Below are positions 7,540 to 14,447 of a stretch of DNA of 15,530 bases, one piece after another (position 1 is the stretch's first letter; every line of letters starts with the position of its first letter). The notes beneath the pieces were generated by a model that searched no databases, was not told the origin of the DNA, and was given only the letters and a program-made list of their open reading frames with translations. Origin of the DNA: Actinomycetota bacterium (GTDB lineage: Bacteria; Actinomycetota; Actinomycetes; Actinomycetales; Actinomycetaceae); contig JAHYYD010000026.1 of the NCBI GenBank assembly GCA_019425105.1, positions 1 through 15,530 of the forward strand, written 5' to 3'. Made by a program: the position numbers and the translations under genes.

Positions 7540-8874
7540 GTGACCACGACGCCGATTCCGAATAACGAAAACGCTCCTGAAGCTGCTCCCTCAACGCCGG
7601 AGGAGGTCGCTTCCTCGACGACGATAACAGCGTCCGAGGTGCCTGGGCATCCCTTCGCCCGTATCGGCGAGGATGGGACCGTCTATGTCAAGGATGGAGA
7701 CGAGGAACGCGTCATTGGCGGTTTCCCCGAGGGTATTCCCGCTTCTCCCTACGCTCTCTATGAGCGCCGTTACGCCGACCTTGAGGCGACGATTAAGCTC
7801 TTCGAGGATCGGTTGGCGAGCCTGACCCCGCGCGACATTGACCAGACGCTCGCGACGCTGCGAGAGCAGGTCGCCTCTCCCAACGTTATCGGTGACATCC
7901 CGGCGCTGCGTGAGCGCGTTGCTGCCGTCGAGAAGGCAGCCGAGGAACGCAAGGAGGTCGCCCGCGAAGAGCGCAAGGCGGCCAAGGCCCAGGCTCTTGC
8001 CGAGCGCACCTCGGTCGTTGAGCGCGCCGAGGCAATTGTCGCGCAGGATCCTGCGAAGACGCACTGGAAGCAGTCCGGGCAAACGCTGCGTGACCTGCTG
8101 GAAGAGTGGAAGACCCTTCAGCGCCGTGGCCCCCGCCTGGAGAAGGCTGTGGAGGACGAGCTCTGGAAGCGCTTCTCTTCCGCGCGTACCCAGTTCGACC
8201 GTCACCGTCGTCAGTTCTTCTCGCAGCTTGACCAGGCGCAGTCCGAAGCCAAGCGCGTGAAGGAAGCGCTGATCGCTGAGGCCGAGGCCCTGTCCTCGTC
8301 CGAGGACTGGTCGCGTACCTCCGGCGCCTACCGCGAGCTCATGAACCGTTGGAAGGCTGCCCCGCGCGCGTCCCGCAAGGAAGACGATGCGCTGTGGGCG
8401 CGCTTCCGTGCCGCTCAGCAGGTCTTCTTCGATGCCCGTCGCGCCAAGGATGAGGCCACGGACGCGCAGTACCGTGAGAACCTCGCGGCCAAGGAAGCCA
8501 TCCTCGTGGATGCTGAGGCGATCCTGCCGGTGACCGACATTGAACGCGCCAAGGCCCAGTTGCGTCAGATTCAGGACCGCTGGGAAGAGGTAGGCCGCGT
8601 GCCTTCTTCCGACCTGCACCGCATCGAGGGCCGCCTGCGCGCCGTCGAGGCCGCCGTCCGTGAAGCGGAAGAGAAGGAATGGCGTCGCACGAACCCGGAG
8701 ACCCGCGCTCGTGCGGCAGGCATGGTTGGTCAGCTTGAGGAACAGATCGCGCAGCTCGAGCGTTCCCTGTCCGAGGCCGAGGCCAGGGGTGACGAGAAGG
8801 CGGCACAGAGCGTTCGCGAAACCCTTGAGACCAAGCGGTCGTGGCTCGAGCAGATCTCCTCGTCCATGGAGTGA
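7540..8874 (+). CDS. DUF349 domain-containing coiled-coil protein
   Basis: The 444-residue protein has an N-terminal Pro/Ala/Thr-rich, probably disordered stretch (1-35) and a small motif region HPFARIGEDGTVYVKDGDEERVIGGFPEG. The rest is long charged helices. Three DUF349-like repeats can be seen: about 165-215 (HWKQSGQTLRDLLEEWKTL and ELWKRFSSAR), about 253-300 (YRELMNRWKAAPRASRKEDD and LWARFRAAQQVFFDAR) and about 331-383 (LRQIQDRWEEVGRVPSSD). Each has the Trp-plus-acidic pattern of the family, and the end is predicted coiled coil. There is no signal peptide or membrane span, so it is cytoplasmic. The molecular function is not known to me. The gene follows relA in several Actinobacteria as I recall, and the stop is one base before the next ATG. 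GTG 7540 is chosen because of the strong ribosome binding site. Confidence 0.92.
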   Translation: MTTTPIPNNENAPEAAPSTPEEVASSTTITASEVPGHPFARIGEDGTVYVKDGDEERVIGGFPEGIPASPYALYERRYADLEATIKLFEDRLASLTPRDIDQTLATLREQVASPNVIGDIPALRERVAAVEKAAEERKEVAREERKAAKAQALAERTSVVERAEAIVAQDPAKTHWKQSGQTLRDLLEEWKTLQRRGPRLEKAVEDELWKRFSSARTQFDRHRRQFFSQLDQAQSEAKRVKEALIAEAEALSSSEDWSRTSGAYRELMNRWKAAPRASRKEDDALWARFRAAQQVFFDARRAKDEATDAQYRENLAAKEAILVDAEAILPVTDIERAKAQLRQIQDRWEEVGRVPSSDLHRIEGRLRAVEAAVREAEEKEWRRTNPETRARAAGMVGQLEEQIAQLERSLSEAEARGDEKAAQSVRETLETKRSWLEQISSSME

Positions 8875-8875
8875 C

Positions 8876-9595
8876 ATGCGTCTTCACGTTATTCCGTCGC
8901 CTTTCTACGCGGCGAATGGGCTGGTGCTCGTCCCTTCCGGGGCGGGCACAGCCCTTGTCGTCGATCCGTCGGCCGGTATCCAGCATCTGATCCGTGAGGT
9001 CCTTGAACGTGAGGGCGTGAGTGTTGGTGCGGTCCTGCTCACCCACGGTCATCCCGACCACGTCTGGGACGCCGCTGCTGTGTCCTCGTGGGGACCAGAT
9101 GGTTCGAGCGTGCCGGTCTACCTGCCGGGCCCTGACATGTACCGCATGGATGACCCGGCCTCGTTTCTTCCCATGCCGCTGCCGGACTTCGTCGGTGAGT
9201 GGGTGAGGCCCGTGCACTTGCGTGAAGCGCCCACCGACTCCTTCGAAGCGGTACCTGACGTGTGGCTGCGTATGGTCCCGGCTCCCGGTCACACCGAGGG
9301 TTCAGCAGTCTTTCTGGGCGAGAGCCCGCTGGATATTCGCGTGAATAACCAGTCCTTCTACTCCTCGGGTGAGCCAGTTCCGTGGGCGTTGAGCGCCGAC
9401 GTTCTTTTCAAAGACAGCGTCGGACGCACGGATCTACCCGGTGGTGATGAAACACAAATGCGTCATTCGCTGCGTACGATTTCCAACGCTCTTGACCCGC
9501 GCACGGTTCTCGTCCCCGGACACGGTCCGGCCACGACGCTGGCGGATGAGATAACCTCGAATCAATATCTGATTCGCGCACGCCGTATCGGTTAA
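8876..9595 (+). CDS. Metallo-beta-lactamase fold hydrolase, glyoxalase II-like
   Basis: The protein (239 residues from ATG 8876) has the metal-binding signature of the MBL superfamily: THGHPDH with His57, His59, Asp61 and His62, then His139 in PGHTEGS, Asp175 in SADVLF and His216 in VPGHGP. The segment FKDSVGRTDLPGGDE is typical of glyoxalase II-like thioester hydrolases. All ligands for a two-metal site are present, so it should be an active hydrolase, but the substrate cannot be read from the sequence; hydroxyacylglutathione is unlikely in an actinobacterium, which normally lacks glutathione. GGAG at 8868-8871 serves as ribosome binding site. One base separates it from the DUF349 gene and 29 bases from hisS; the same neighbour before hisS occurs in Mycobacterium. 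Confidence 0.93.
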   Translation: MRLHVIPSPFYAANGLVLVPSGAGTALVVDPSAGIQHLIREVLEREGVSVGAVLLTHGHPDHVWDAAAVSSWGPDGSSVPVYLPGPDMYRMDDPASFLPMPLPDFVGEWVRPVHLREAPTDSFEAVPDVWLRMVPAPGHTEGSAVFLGESPLDIRVNNQSFYSSGEPVPWALSADVLFKDSVGRTDLPGGDETQMRHSLRTISNALDPRTVLVPGHGPATTLADEITSNQYLIRARRIG

Positions 9596-9624
9596 CGCCT
9601 CCTCCCTCACAGAAAGAAAGCTTC

Positions 9625-10977
9625 ATGGCTCGCACGTCCCTGTCAGGTTTCCCCGAATGGCTCCCCGAAGGGCGCATCATCGAGATGCATGTTCTTGACG
9701 AGCTGCGGCGCGTGTTTGAACTGCACGGGTTTGCGGGTATTGAAACCCGGGCGGTCGAGACCCTGGAACAGCTGGAAGCCAAGGGCGAGACCTCTAAGGA
9801 GATTTACGTTCTGGATCGACTGCAGGCGTTGAAAGCCGCCGCGTCCGGCGGACGTGCTCCCAAGGATAAGGGGATGGGTCTGCACTTCGATCTGACCGTT
9901 CCTTTCGCCCGCTACGTGGTGGAGAACGCGAACGAACTGGACTTCCCGTTCAAGCGCTATCAGATCCAGAAGGTTTGGCGCGGCGAGCGTCCTCAGGACG
10001 GTCGCTTCCGTGAATTCACGCAGGCGGATATTGACGTCGTGGGCAACGGAGAGCTGCCCTTCCACTTTGAGGTCGATCTGCCGCTGGTGATGGCGCAGGC
10101 CCTGAACAATCTGCCGATCCCGCCGGTGCGCGTGCTCGTCAACAACCGCAAGGTTGTTCAGGGCGTGTGTGAGTCTCTGGGCGTTACCGACGTTGAGGCC
10201 GCCCTGCGTGGTCTCGACAAGATCGACAAGATCGGCCCGGAGGGCGTGGCAGTCGAGCTCGCTCAGTCGGCTATCGACGGTGATCAGGCGAACGTTCTGC
10301 TTCAGATGGCGCAGATTCGCACGTCGGACCCGGCTGAGATCCGGGATCGCCTCACTGGCCTTGGCGTGGGCGGCGAGCTGCTCGAAGAGGGGCTGCGTGA
10401 GCTGACCGAGCTGCTGGACACTGCGAATAAGCGGATGCCTGGCGCAGTCGTCGCAGACCTGAAGATCGCACGCGGCCTTGACTATTACACGGGTAGCGTC
10501 TACGAGTCTGAAATCGAAGGGCACGAGGACCTGGGTTCGATCTGCTCGGGTGGCCGCTACGACTCGCTTGCAAAGGACGGTAAGCGCACGTATCCGGGTG
10601 TTGGCCTGTCGATTGGCGTCTCGCGGCTCGTGTCTCGAATGATTTCGGCGCCGATGGTGAAGGCTTCTCGGAAGGTGCCCACGGCCGTTGTCGTCGCGGT
10701 TATCACCGATGACCAGCGTGAGCGTTCCGAGGCGATTGCGGCTGTGCTGCGTGCGCGCGGTATTTCTACGGACGTTGCACCGAGCGCCGCGAAGTTCGGC
10801 AAGCAGATCAAGTTCGCTGATAAGCGTGGCATTCCATTCGTGTGGTTCCCCGGCGGTGAGGGTGAAGCGGACACAGTGAAGGACATCCGCAGCGGCGAGC
10901 AGGTGGAAGCTGATCCCGCAACCTGGATGATCCCCGCAGCGGATGCGGTCCCCTCGGTCGAGAAAGTGACGGACTGA
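9625..10977 (+). CDS. hisS: Histidyl-tRNA synthetase
   Basis: This cytoplasmic class II enzyme charges tRNA-His. The 450 residues include motif 1 (about 20-45), motif 2 KVWRGERPQDGRFREFTQADID with Arg119, the His-specific motif RGLDYYTG (283-290), motif 3 GVGLSIGVSRL (from 325) and a C-terminal anticodon-binding domain (about 350-440) of the usual alpha/beta type. The catalytic motifs are complete, so this is the synthetase and not the HisZ regulatory paralogue. ATG 9625 is preceded by AGAAAGAAAG, a weak ribosome binding site. The upstream gap is 29 nt with no terminator, so it probably shares the DUF349-MBL transcript. The stop TGA directly abuts the GTG of the next gene. Confidence 0.97.
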   Translation: MARTSLSGFPEWLPEGRIIEMHVLDELRRVFELHGFAGIETRAVETLEQLEAKGETSKEIYVLDRLQALKAAASGGRAPKDKGMGLHFDLTVPFARYVVENANELDFPFKRYQIQKVWRGERPQDGRFREFTQADIDVVGNGELPFHFEVDLPLVMAQALNNLPIPPVRVLVNNRKVVQGVCESLGVTDVEAALRGLDKIDKIGPEGVAVELAQSAIDGDQANVLLQMAQIRTSDPAEIRDRLTGLGVGGELLEEGLRELTELLDTANKRMPGAVVADLKIARGLDYYTGSVYESEIEGHEDLGSICSGGRYDSLAKDGKRTYPGVGLSIGVSRLVSRMISAPMVKASRKVPTAVVVAVITDDQRERSEAIAAVLRARGISTDVAPSAAKFGKQIKFADKRGIPFVWFPGGEGEADTVKDIRSGEQVEADPATWMIPAADAVPSVEKVTD

Positions 10978-12633
10978 GTGCCGCTCACGTCGGTGGAGGC
11001 AGCCCGCTCGTGGGCGGGTGCCCTCGAGCAGTCCCTGGAGGCGATGCCCCAGGGGAGCCGTAGTGATGCGCAGCGTGCGCTGCGCCGTCTGCAGGACGTC
11101 GTTCTGCCTCGGCTTGAGGACGCCGACGCGCCGCTGTTGATCGTTGTCGGAGGCTCGACGGGGTCGGGTAAGTCCACGCTCGTGAATTCGCTACTGGGAC
11201 GTAACGTGAGTCGTACTGGCGCGGTACGTCCGACGACCCGTCGTCCTGTCCTCGTGTGCGCGCAGTCATCGCGCGCATGGTTCATGTCGGATCGCGTACT
11301 GCCGCGTCTGGCGAAACACGTCGGCGTCGGGGGAGACAGCCTCGATGCAGTCACGATCACCGTCGATGACAAGGTATGGCCGGGCGTGGGTATCTTGGAC
11401 GCGCCCGATATTGACTCGGTGGAGGAGGGCAATCGTCGTCTTGCAGCGGAGCTTCTTGACGGTGCTGACCTGTGGGTGTTTGTGACGAGCGCAGCGCGCT
11501 ACGCTGACGCAGTCGCGTGGAAGCACCTGGAGGATGCCGCCAGCCGTGGCTTGCGTGTCGCGATTGTTCTCAACCGAGTGCCAGCCGGGGCAGCGGGTGA
11601 GATTCGTGCGGACCTAGCGGGGCTCGCGCAGCGCCGCGGTCTGGGCGATGTGCCGATTATGACGATTGACGAGCAGCCGCTCACGGATGGGCGACTGCCG
11701 GTCGATGCGGTTGCTCCTATCGGTTCTTTCTTGGAATCGATTGGTCGAGACGCTGCGGAGCGCGCTGCCATCATCCGCCGCTCGCTCGCTGGGGCGGTCT
11801 CCTCGTCCCTCGCGGAATCTGTGCGTGCCCTCGATGGAGCCCGTGCGCGTCATCGTGCGTTTGAGCAAGCTGCTGATGGTGTCGAGCACCTCGTCGCTTC
11901 GCGTGCGCGAGAGGTCGCGTCCACGTCGAGTGATGACGTCTTGCGCGGCGAAGTGAGCGTGCGTATTGCCGAGGTGCTCGGCTCGTGGGATATGACGCGC
12001 ACGATTTCCCGTTTCGTGTCGGGTGTGAGCGCTCGCGTCATGGGAGCGCTGCGCGGTAAGGCAGCCCCGGACATTCAGGTGCAGCGTGACCTGACGGGCG
12101 GTTTGGCGGCTCGCTTGGCTGACCAGTATCACCAGGCGTGGGCAGATGCGTTGCGTACTGCTCGGCCGGTCCTCGGACCTAGCCCCGCGCTGGAGCCTCT
12201 CTTGAACGCGGATGAGGCATCTGAGCGTGCGCGCCGCACGGCACAGGAATGGACCGCCGAGGTCACGCAGATCATTCGTAGCCAGGCTGAATCCTCGCAC
12301 GTGAGTGGTCGGCTTCTCGCCGGTGGAATCAACGTCGTGACGGTGTCTCTGATGGTGAGCGTGTTTGCGATGACGGGGGGCTTGACCGGCCTCGAGGTCG
12401 GTGTCGCTGGCGCGTCGGCGGCGCTGTCTCAGACAGTTCTGGAGTCTTATTTCGGTGAGCGCACCGTTCGTTCTCTCGCCGCGCAGGCGCGCGACGCGCT
12501 GGAGCGGCTTGCGCTCACTTCTCTGACGGATGTTGTGGCACCCGTTTGCGCACTGCTGGATCGCTCCGACGAGGGGGCGTGTCTGAGTGCGCTGGAGCAG
12601 GCACTAGCGGATGCGCGGGAGGCTCTGGCATGA
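10978..12633 (+). CDS. P-loop GTPase with C-terminal hydrophobic segment (first of pair)
   Basis: The 551-residue protein has an N-terminal GTPase domain: G1 GSTGSGKS (59-66), a probable G2 in VRPTTRRP (83-90, Thr86-Thr87), G3 DAPD (141-144) where the usual DxxG glycine is Asp, and a degenerate G4 LNRVP (199-203) in place of N/TKxD. A long helical middle (about 255-440) is followed by a Gly/Ala-rich hydrophobic stretch (about 446-487) that may form one span or a hairpin in the membrane. This layout resembles bacterial dynamin-like proteins and the YfjP-type GTPases of Actinobacteria, often annotated only as GTPase or dynamin family. GTG 10978 directly follows the hisS stop, and the end overlaps the next GTPase by four bases, so hisS and both GTPases are probably one unit. 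GTP specificity is inferred, since G4 is weak. Function is unknown. Confidence 0.88.
   Translation: MPLTSVEAARSWAGALEQSLEAMPQGSRSDAQRALRRLQDVVLPRLEDADAPLLIVVGGSTGSGKSTLVNSLLGRNVSRTGAVRPTTRRPVLVCAQSSRAWFMSDRVLPRLAKHVGVGGDSLDAVTITVDDKVWPGVGILDAPDIDSVEEGNRRLAAELLDGADLWVFVTSAARYADAVAWKHLEDAASRGLRVAIVLNRVPAGAAGEIRADLAGLAQRRGLGDVPIMTIDEQPLTDGRLPVDAVAPIGSFLESIGRDAAERAAIIRRSLAGAVSSSLAESVRALDGARARHRAFEQAADGVEHLVASRAREVASTSSDDVLRGEVSVRIAEVLGSWDMTRTISRFVSGVSARVMGALRGKAAPDIQVQRDLTGGLAARLADQYHQAWADALRTARPVLGPSPALEPLLNADEASERARRTAQEWTAEVTQIIRSQAESSHVSGRLLAGGINVVTVSLMVSVFAMTGGLTGLEVGVAGASAALSQTVLESYFGERTVRSLAAQARDALERLALTSLTDVVAPVCALLDRSDEGACLSALEQALADAREALA
12617..12622 (+). promoter_or_regulatory. Ribosome binding site GGGAGG of the second GTPase
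   Basis: GGGAGG lies inside the end of the first GTPase gene, seven bases before ATG 12630 and ten before ATG 12633. It favours ATG 12630, which overlaps the upstream stop as ATGA, and rules out longer upstream starts in the same frame. Confidence 0.75.
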
Positions 12634-14219
12634 TGCGTTCGAAGGGAACGGTCGCGTCCGCTGCCTCGGAACTTGACCGGATCTGCACCCTGGCATCCCC
12701 GGACATCAATGAGGCGACGCTGTCCCAGATTCGTCAGTTGATCGACATAACTTCGGAGCGCAGCGAGATTGATCCGACGTGGTGCGTGATTGGCATGCTG
12801 GGTGGGACCGGTGCCGGTAAGTCGTCGCTGGTGAACGCTATGAGCGGGGGAGAGGTCGTGACCGCCGGCGTTCGACGCCCGACGACAAACGAGCCGTGCG
12901 CTGTTCTGCCCGTCGGCCGCGCGCCCCGTGACCTCCTGGGGTGGCTGGGAGTCGCGCGGTGGGTCGAGGCCCCTCGCGGCCTGCCGGGAGAAACGGTTGT
13001 TATTGACATGCCGGATATTGACTCGGTTGAGAGTAGCCATGCGGAGATTGCGGAGCGCCTCGCCTCGCGCGTTGACGCCCTCGTGGTTGTCGTCAACCCC
13101 CAGAAATATGCGGATGCAAGGCTTCACGACGAGTGGCTCGCCCGCCTGCACTCCTCCCATGCCTCGGTGACCGTCGTACTGACGCACATCGATACCGTCG
13201 TCGCCGCCGAGCGTGATTCGATCGAGCGAGACCTGCGTCGTCTCCTGTCCGAGCGGGGAATGAAAGACGCGACCGTTGTGTCTGTTTCGTCAACGACTGG
13301 CGAAGGGGTGCAGACGCTCGTCAAGCATCTGTCCAAGGAAGCGGAACGCGTGTCGCGCCAGGCGTCTCGGTCCCGTCAGGCTCTGCGTGAGGCCGCGGTG
13401 CTGATTCGAGATGCAGTGGGGATTGACGGAACCATCCGCGGCATTGAGACGGATGGCATGGCATCGGACCTTTCCTCCTCCGCCGCCGACCTGGCCGGTG
13501 CGCCGATCATCGCCGAGGCCGTGGCGGCTTCCACGGTGCGCGCGGGGCGGCGAGCGGGTGGCTGGCTCCCGCTTCGCTGGGTTGCGCGTCTGGGCGCTGA
13601 TCCGTTGCGTCGGCTCCACCTGGATGAGGAGTCCCGATCTGAGGGGGCGACGACGCCGACGCTGCCGACGCGCTCCCCGTCGGATGAGGCTGCTTTTGTC
13701 AATGCCGTGCGACGCGAAGTTGCGCAGCGCTCTTCTGGGCGTCCCTCACCATGGCGCGCTCGGCTGATGGAGCGGGCACTGGAGGGGGCGCGCGATGTCC
13801 CAGCTGTCGCCCACCGTGAGGTCTCCGACAATATGCAGGTGGCGACGGGCGCTCCTTCGACGAGTCGTCTCTTGGGAGGGATACAGGCGTTGGCCTGGGT
13901 CGTGTGTCTCGTCGGCGCTGCATGGATCGGCCTTGTTCACCTGGGGCGCGCCGTCCTCATCGACTGGCGTGTACCGGCACTCGGCCCTGTTCCAGCACCG
14001 ACGGCGCTCGTCGGCCTTTCCCTTCTCGCGACTGTGATTCTCGCAGGTATCAATCGGGGAGTGTCTCGGTGGGCTGCGGGTCGTCGGCGACGTGCAGTTA
14101 TGCGTGATCTGAGGGGGCTGTGCCGCGACGAGGTGGAGCGTGCGGTCGTGGCACCAGTGCGTGCCGAAGATAATCGACAGGTGACAATCGCCTCCTATAT
14201 TGCGCGTCTGCGCCTGTGA
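12630..14219 (+). CDS. P-loop GTPase with two C-terminal membrane spans (second of pair)
   Basis: The 529-residue protein is a distant relative of the gene before it. It has G1 GGTGAGKS (58-65), probable G2 VRRPTTNEP (81-89), G3 DMPD (126-129) with the same Asp-for-Gly change, a more normal G4 THID (185-188) and G5-like SVSSTTGEG (218-226). The first half of both proteins shares RPTT and PDIDSVE. Behind a Ser/Arg-rich helical middle come two clear membrane spans (about 415-437 and 453-475) joined by a short loop, and a basic cytoplasmic tail. The better G4 suggests it binds GTP itself, perhaps with the first GTPase as a partner. Start choice is ATG 12630 (GGGAGG ahead, four-base overlap with the upstream stop); ATG 12633 is close behind. 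Adjacent unequal pairs are known among actinobacterial dynamin-like proteins (DynA/DynB, IniA/IniC); equivalence to these is not shown. Confidence 0.9.
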   Translation: MMRSKGTVASAASELDRICTLASPDINEATLSQIRQLIDITSERSEIDPTWCVIGMLGGTGAGKSSLVNAMSGGEVVTAGVRRPTTNEPCAVLPVGRAPRDLLGWLGVARWVEAPRGLPGETVVIDMPDIDSVESSHAEIAERLASRVDALVVVVNPQKYADARLHDEWLARLHSSHASVTVVLTHIDTVVAAERDSIERDLRRLLSERGMKDATVVSVSSTTGEGVQTLVKHLSKEAERVSRQASRSRQALREAAVLIRDAVGIDGTIRGIETDGMASDLSSSAADLAGAPIIAEAVAASTVRAGRRAGGWLPLRWVARLGADPLRRLHLDEESRSEGATTPTLPTRSPSDEAAFVNAVRREVAQRSSGRPSPWRARLMERALEGARDVPAVAHREVSDNMQVATGAPSTSRLLGGIQALAWVVCLVGAAWIGLVHLGRAVLIDWRVPALGPVPAPTALVGLSLLATVILAGINRGVSRWAAGRRRRAVMRDLRGLCRDEVERAVVAPVRAEDNRQVTIASYIARLRL

Positions 14220-14301
14220 ACGATGCGTTGCTCGTCACGGTGCGACGTCAGCGGAACAGTGAATTGGCCGACCACGCGCTCCGTGGCGCGTGTATGGCGA
14301 G

Positions 14302-14307
14302 TAAGCT
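14302..14307 (+). promoter_or_regulatory. Possible -10 element TAAGCT for the helicase gene
   Basis: TAAGCT fits TANNNT and would start a transcript near 14314, giving a leader of about 134 nt before ATG 14448. No -35 hexamer is recognisable. It is the best -10 match I see in the 228-bp gap after the second GTPase gene, but support is thin. Confidence 0.25.
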
Positions 14308-14332
14308 GAACGTAGCGATGAGGCGCTGCCCC

Positions 14333-14372
14333 TTGTTATGGTGCCCGCGGGATGCGGGGTTTGTTGTTATGG
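14333..14372 (+). repeat. Direct repeat TTGTTATGG flanking a hairpin
   Basis: TTGTTATGG occurs at 14333-14341 and again at 14364-14372, 31 bases apart, on either side of the hairpin at 14344-14358. The copies are identical over nine bases. They may bind a regulator of the leader or be chance. Confidence 0.5.
14344..14370 (+). terminator. Hairpin with T-rich tail between the second GTPase gene and the helicase
   Basis: CCCGC (14344-14348) pairs with GCGGG (14354-14358) around GGGAT and is followed by GTTTGTTGTT, seven T in ten bases. This is the only hairpin in the window with a real T-rich tail. It could end the DUF349-to-GTPase transcript, or act as an attenuator in the helicase leader if transcription starts near 14314. 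Confidence 0.45.
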
Positions 14373-14436
14373 GTGAGGCCGCGCTGAGGAGCCGAGATGG
14401 CCCGCCCGATGGTTTTGCTACCCACATGCAACAGGC

Positions 14437-14442
14437 AAGGAA
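14437..14442 (+). promoter_or_regulatory. Ribosome binding site AAGGAA of the DEAD-box helicase
   Basis: AAGGAA stands five bases before ATG 14448. It sets the helicase start, whose acidic N-terminal extension has no family motif to anchor it. Confidence 0.8.
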
Positions 14443-14447
14443 CGACT

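Noticed and set aside
8660..8875. 72-residue N-terminal extension of the MBL hydrolase
   Set aside because: The extension is an Arg/Pro/Ser-rich frame lying wholly within the DUF349 gene; the MBL fold begins right at ATG 8876 (MRLHVIPSPF).
12546..12629. 28-residue upstream extension of the second GTPase
   Set aside because: It lies within the end of the first GTPase gene; GGGAGG and the ATGA overlap point to ATG 12630.
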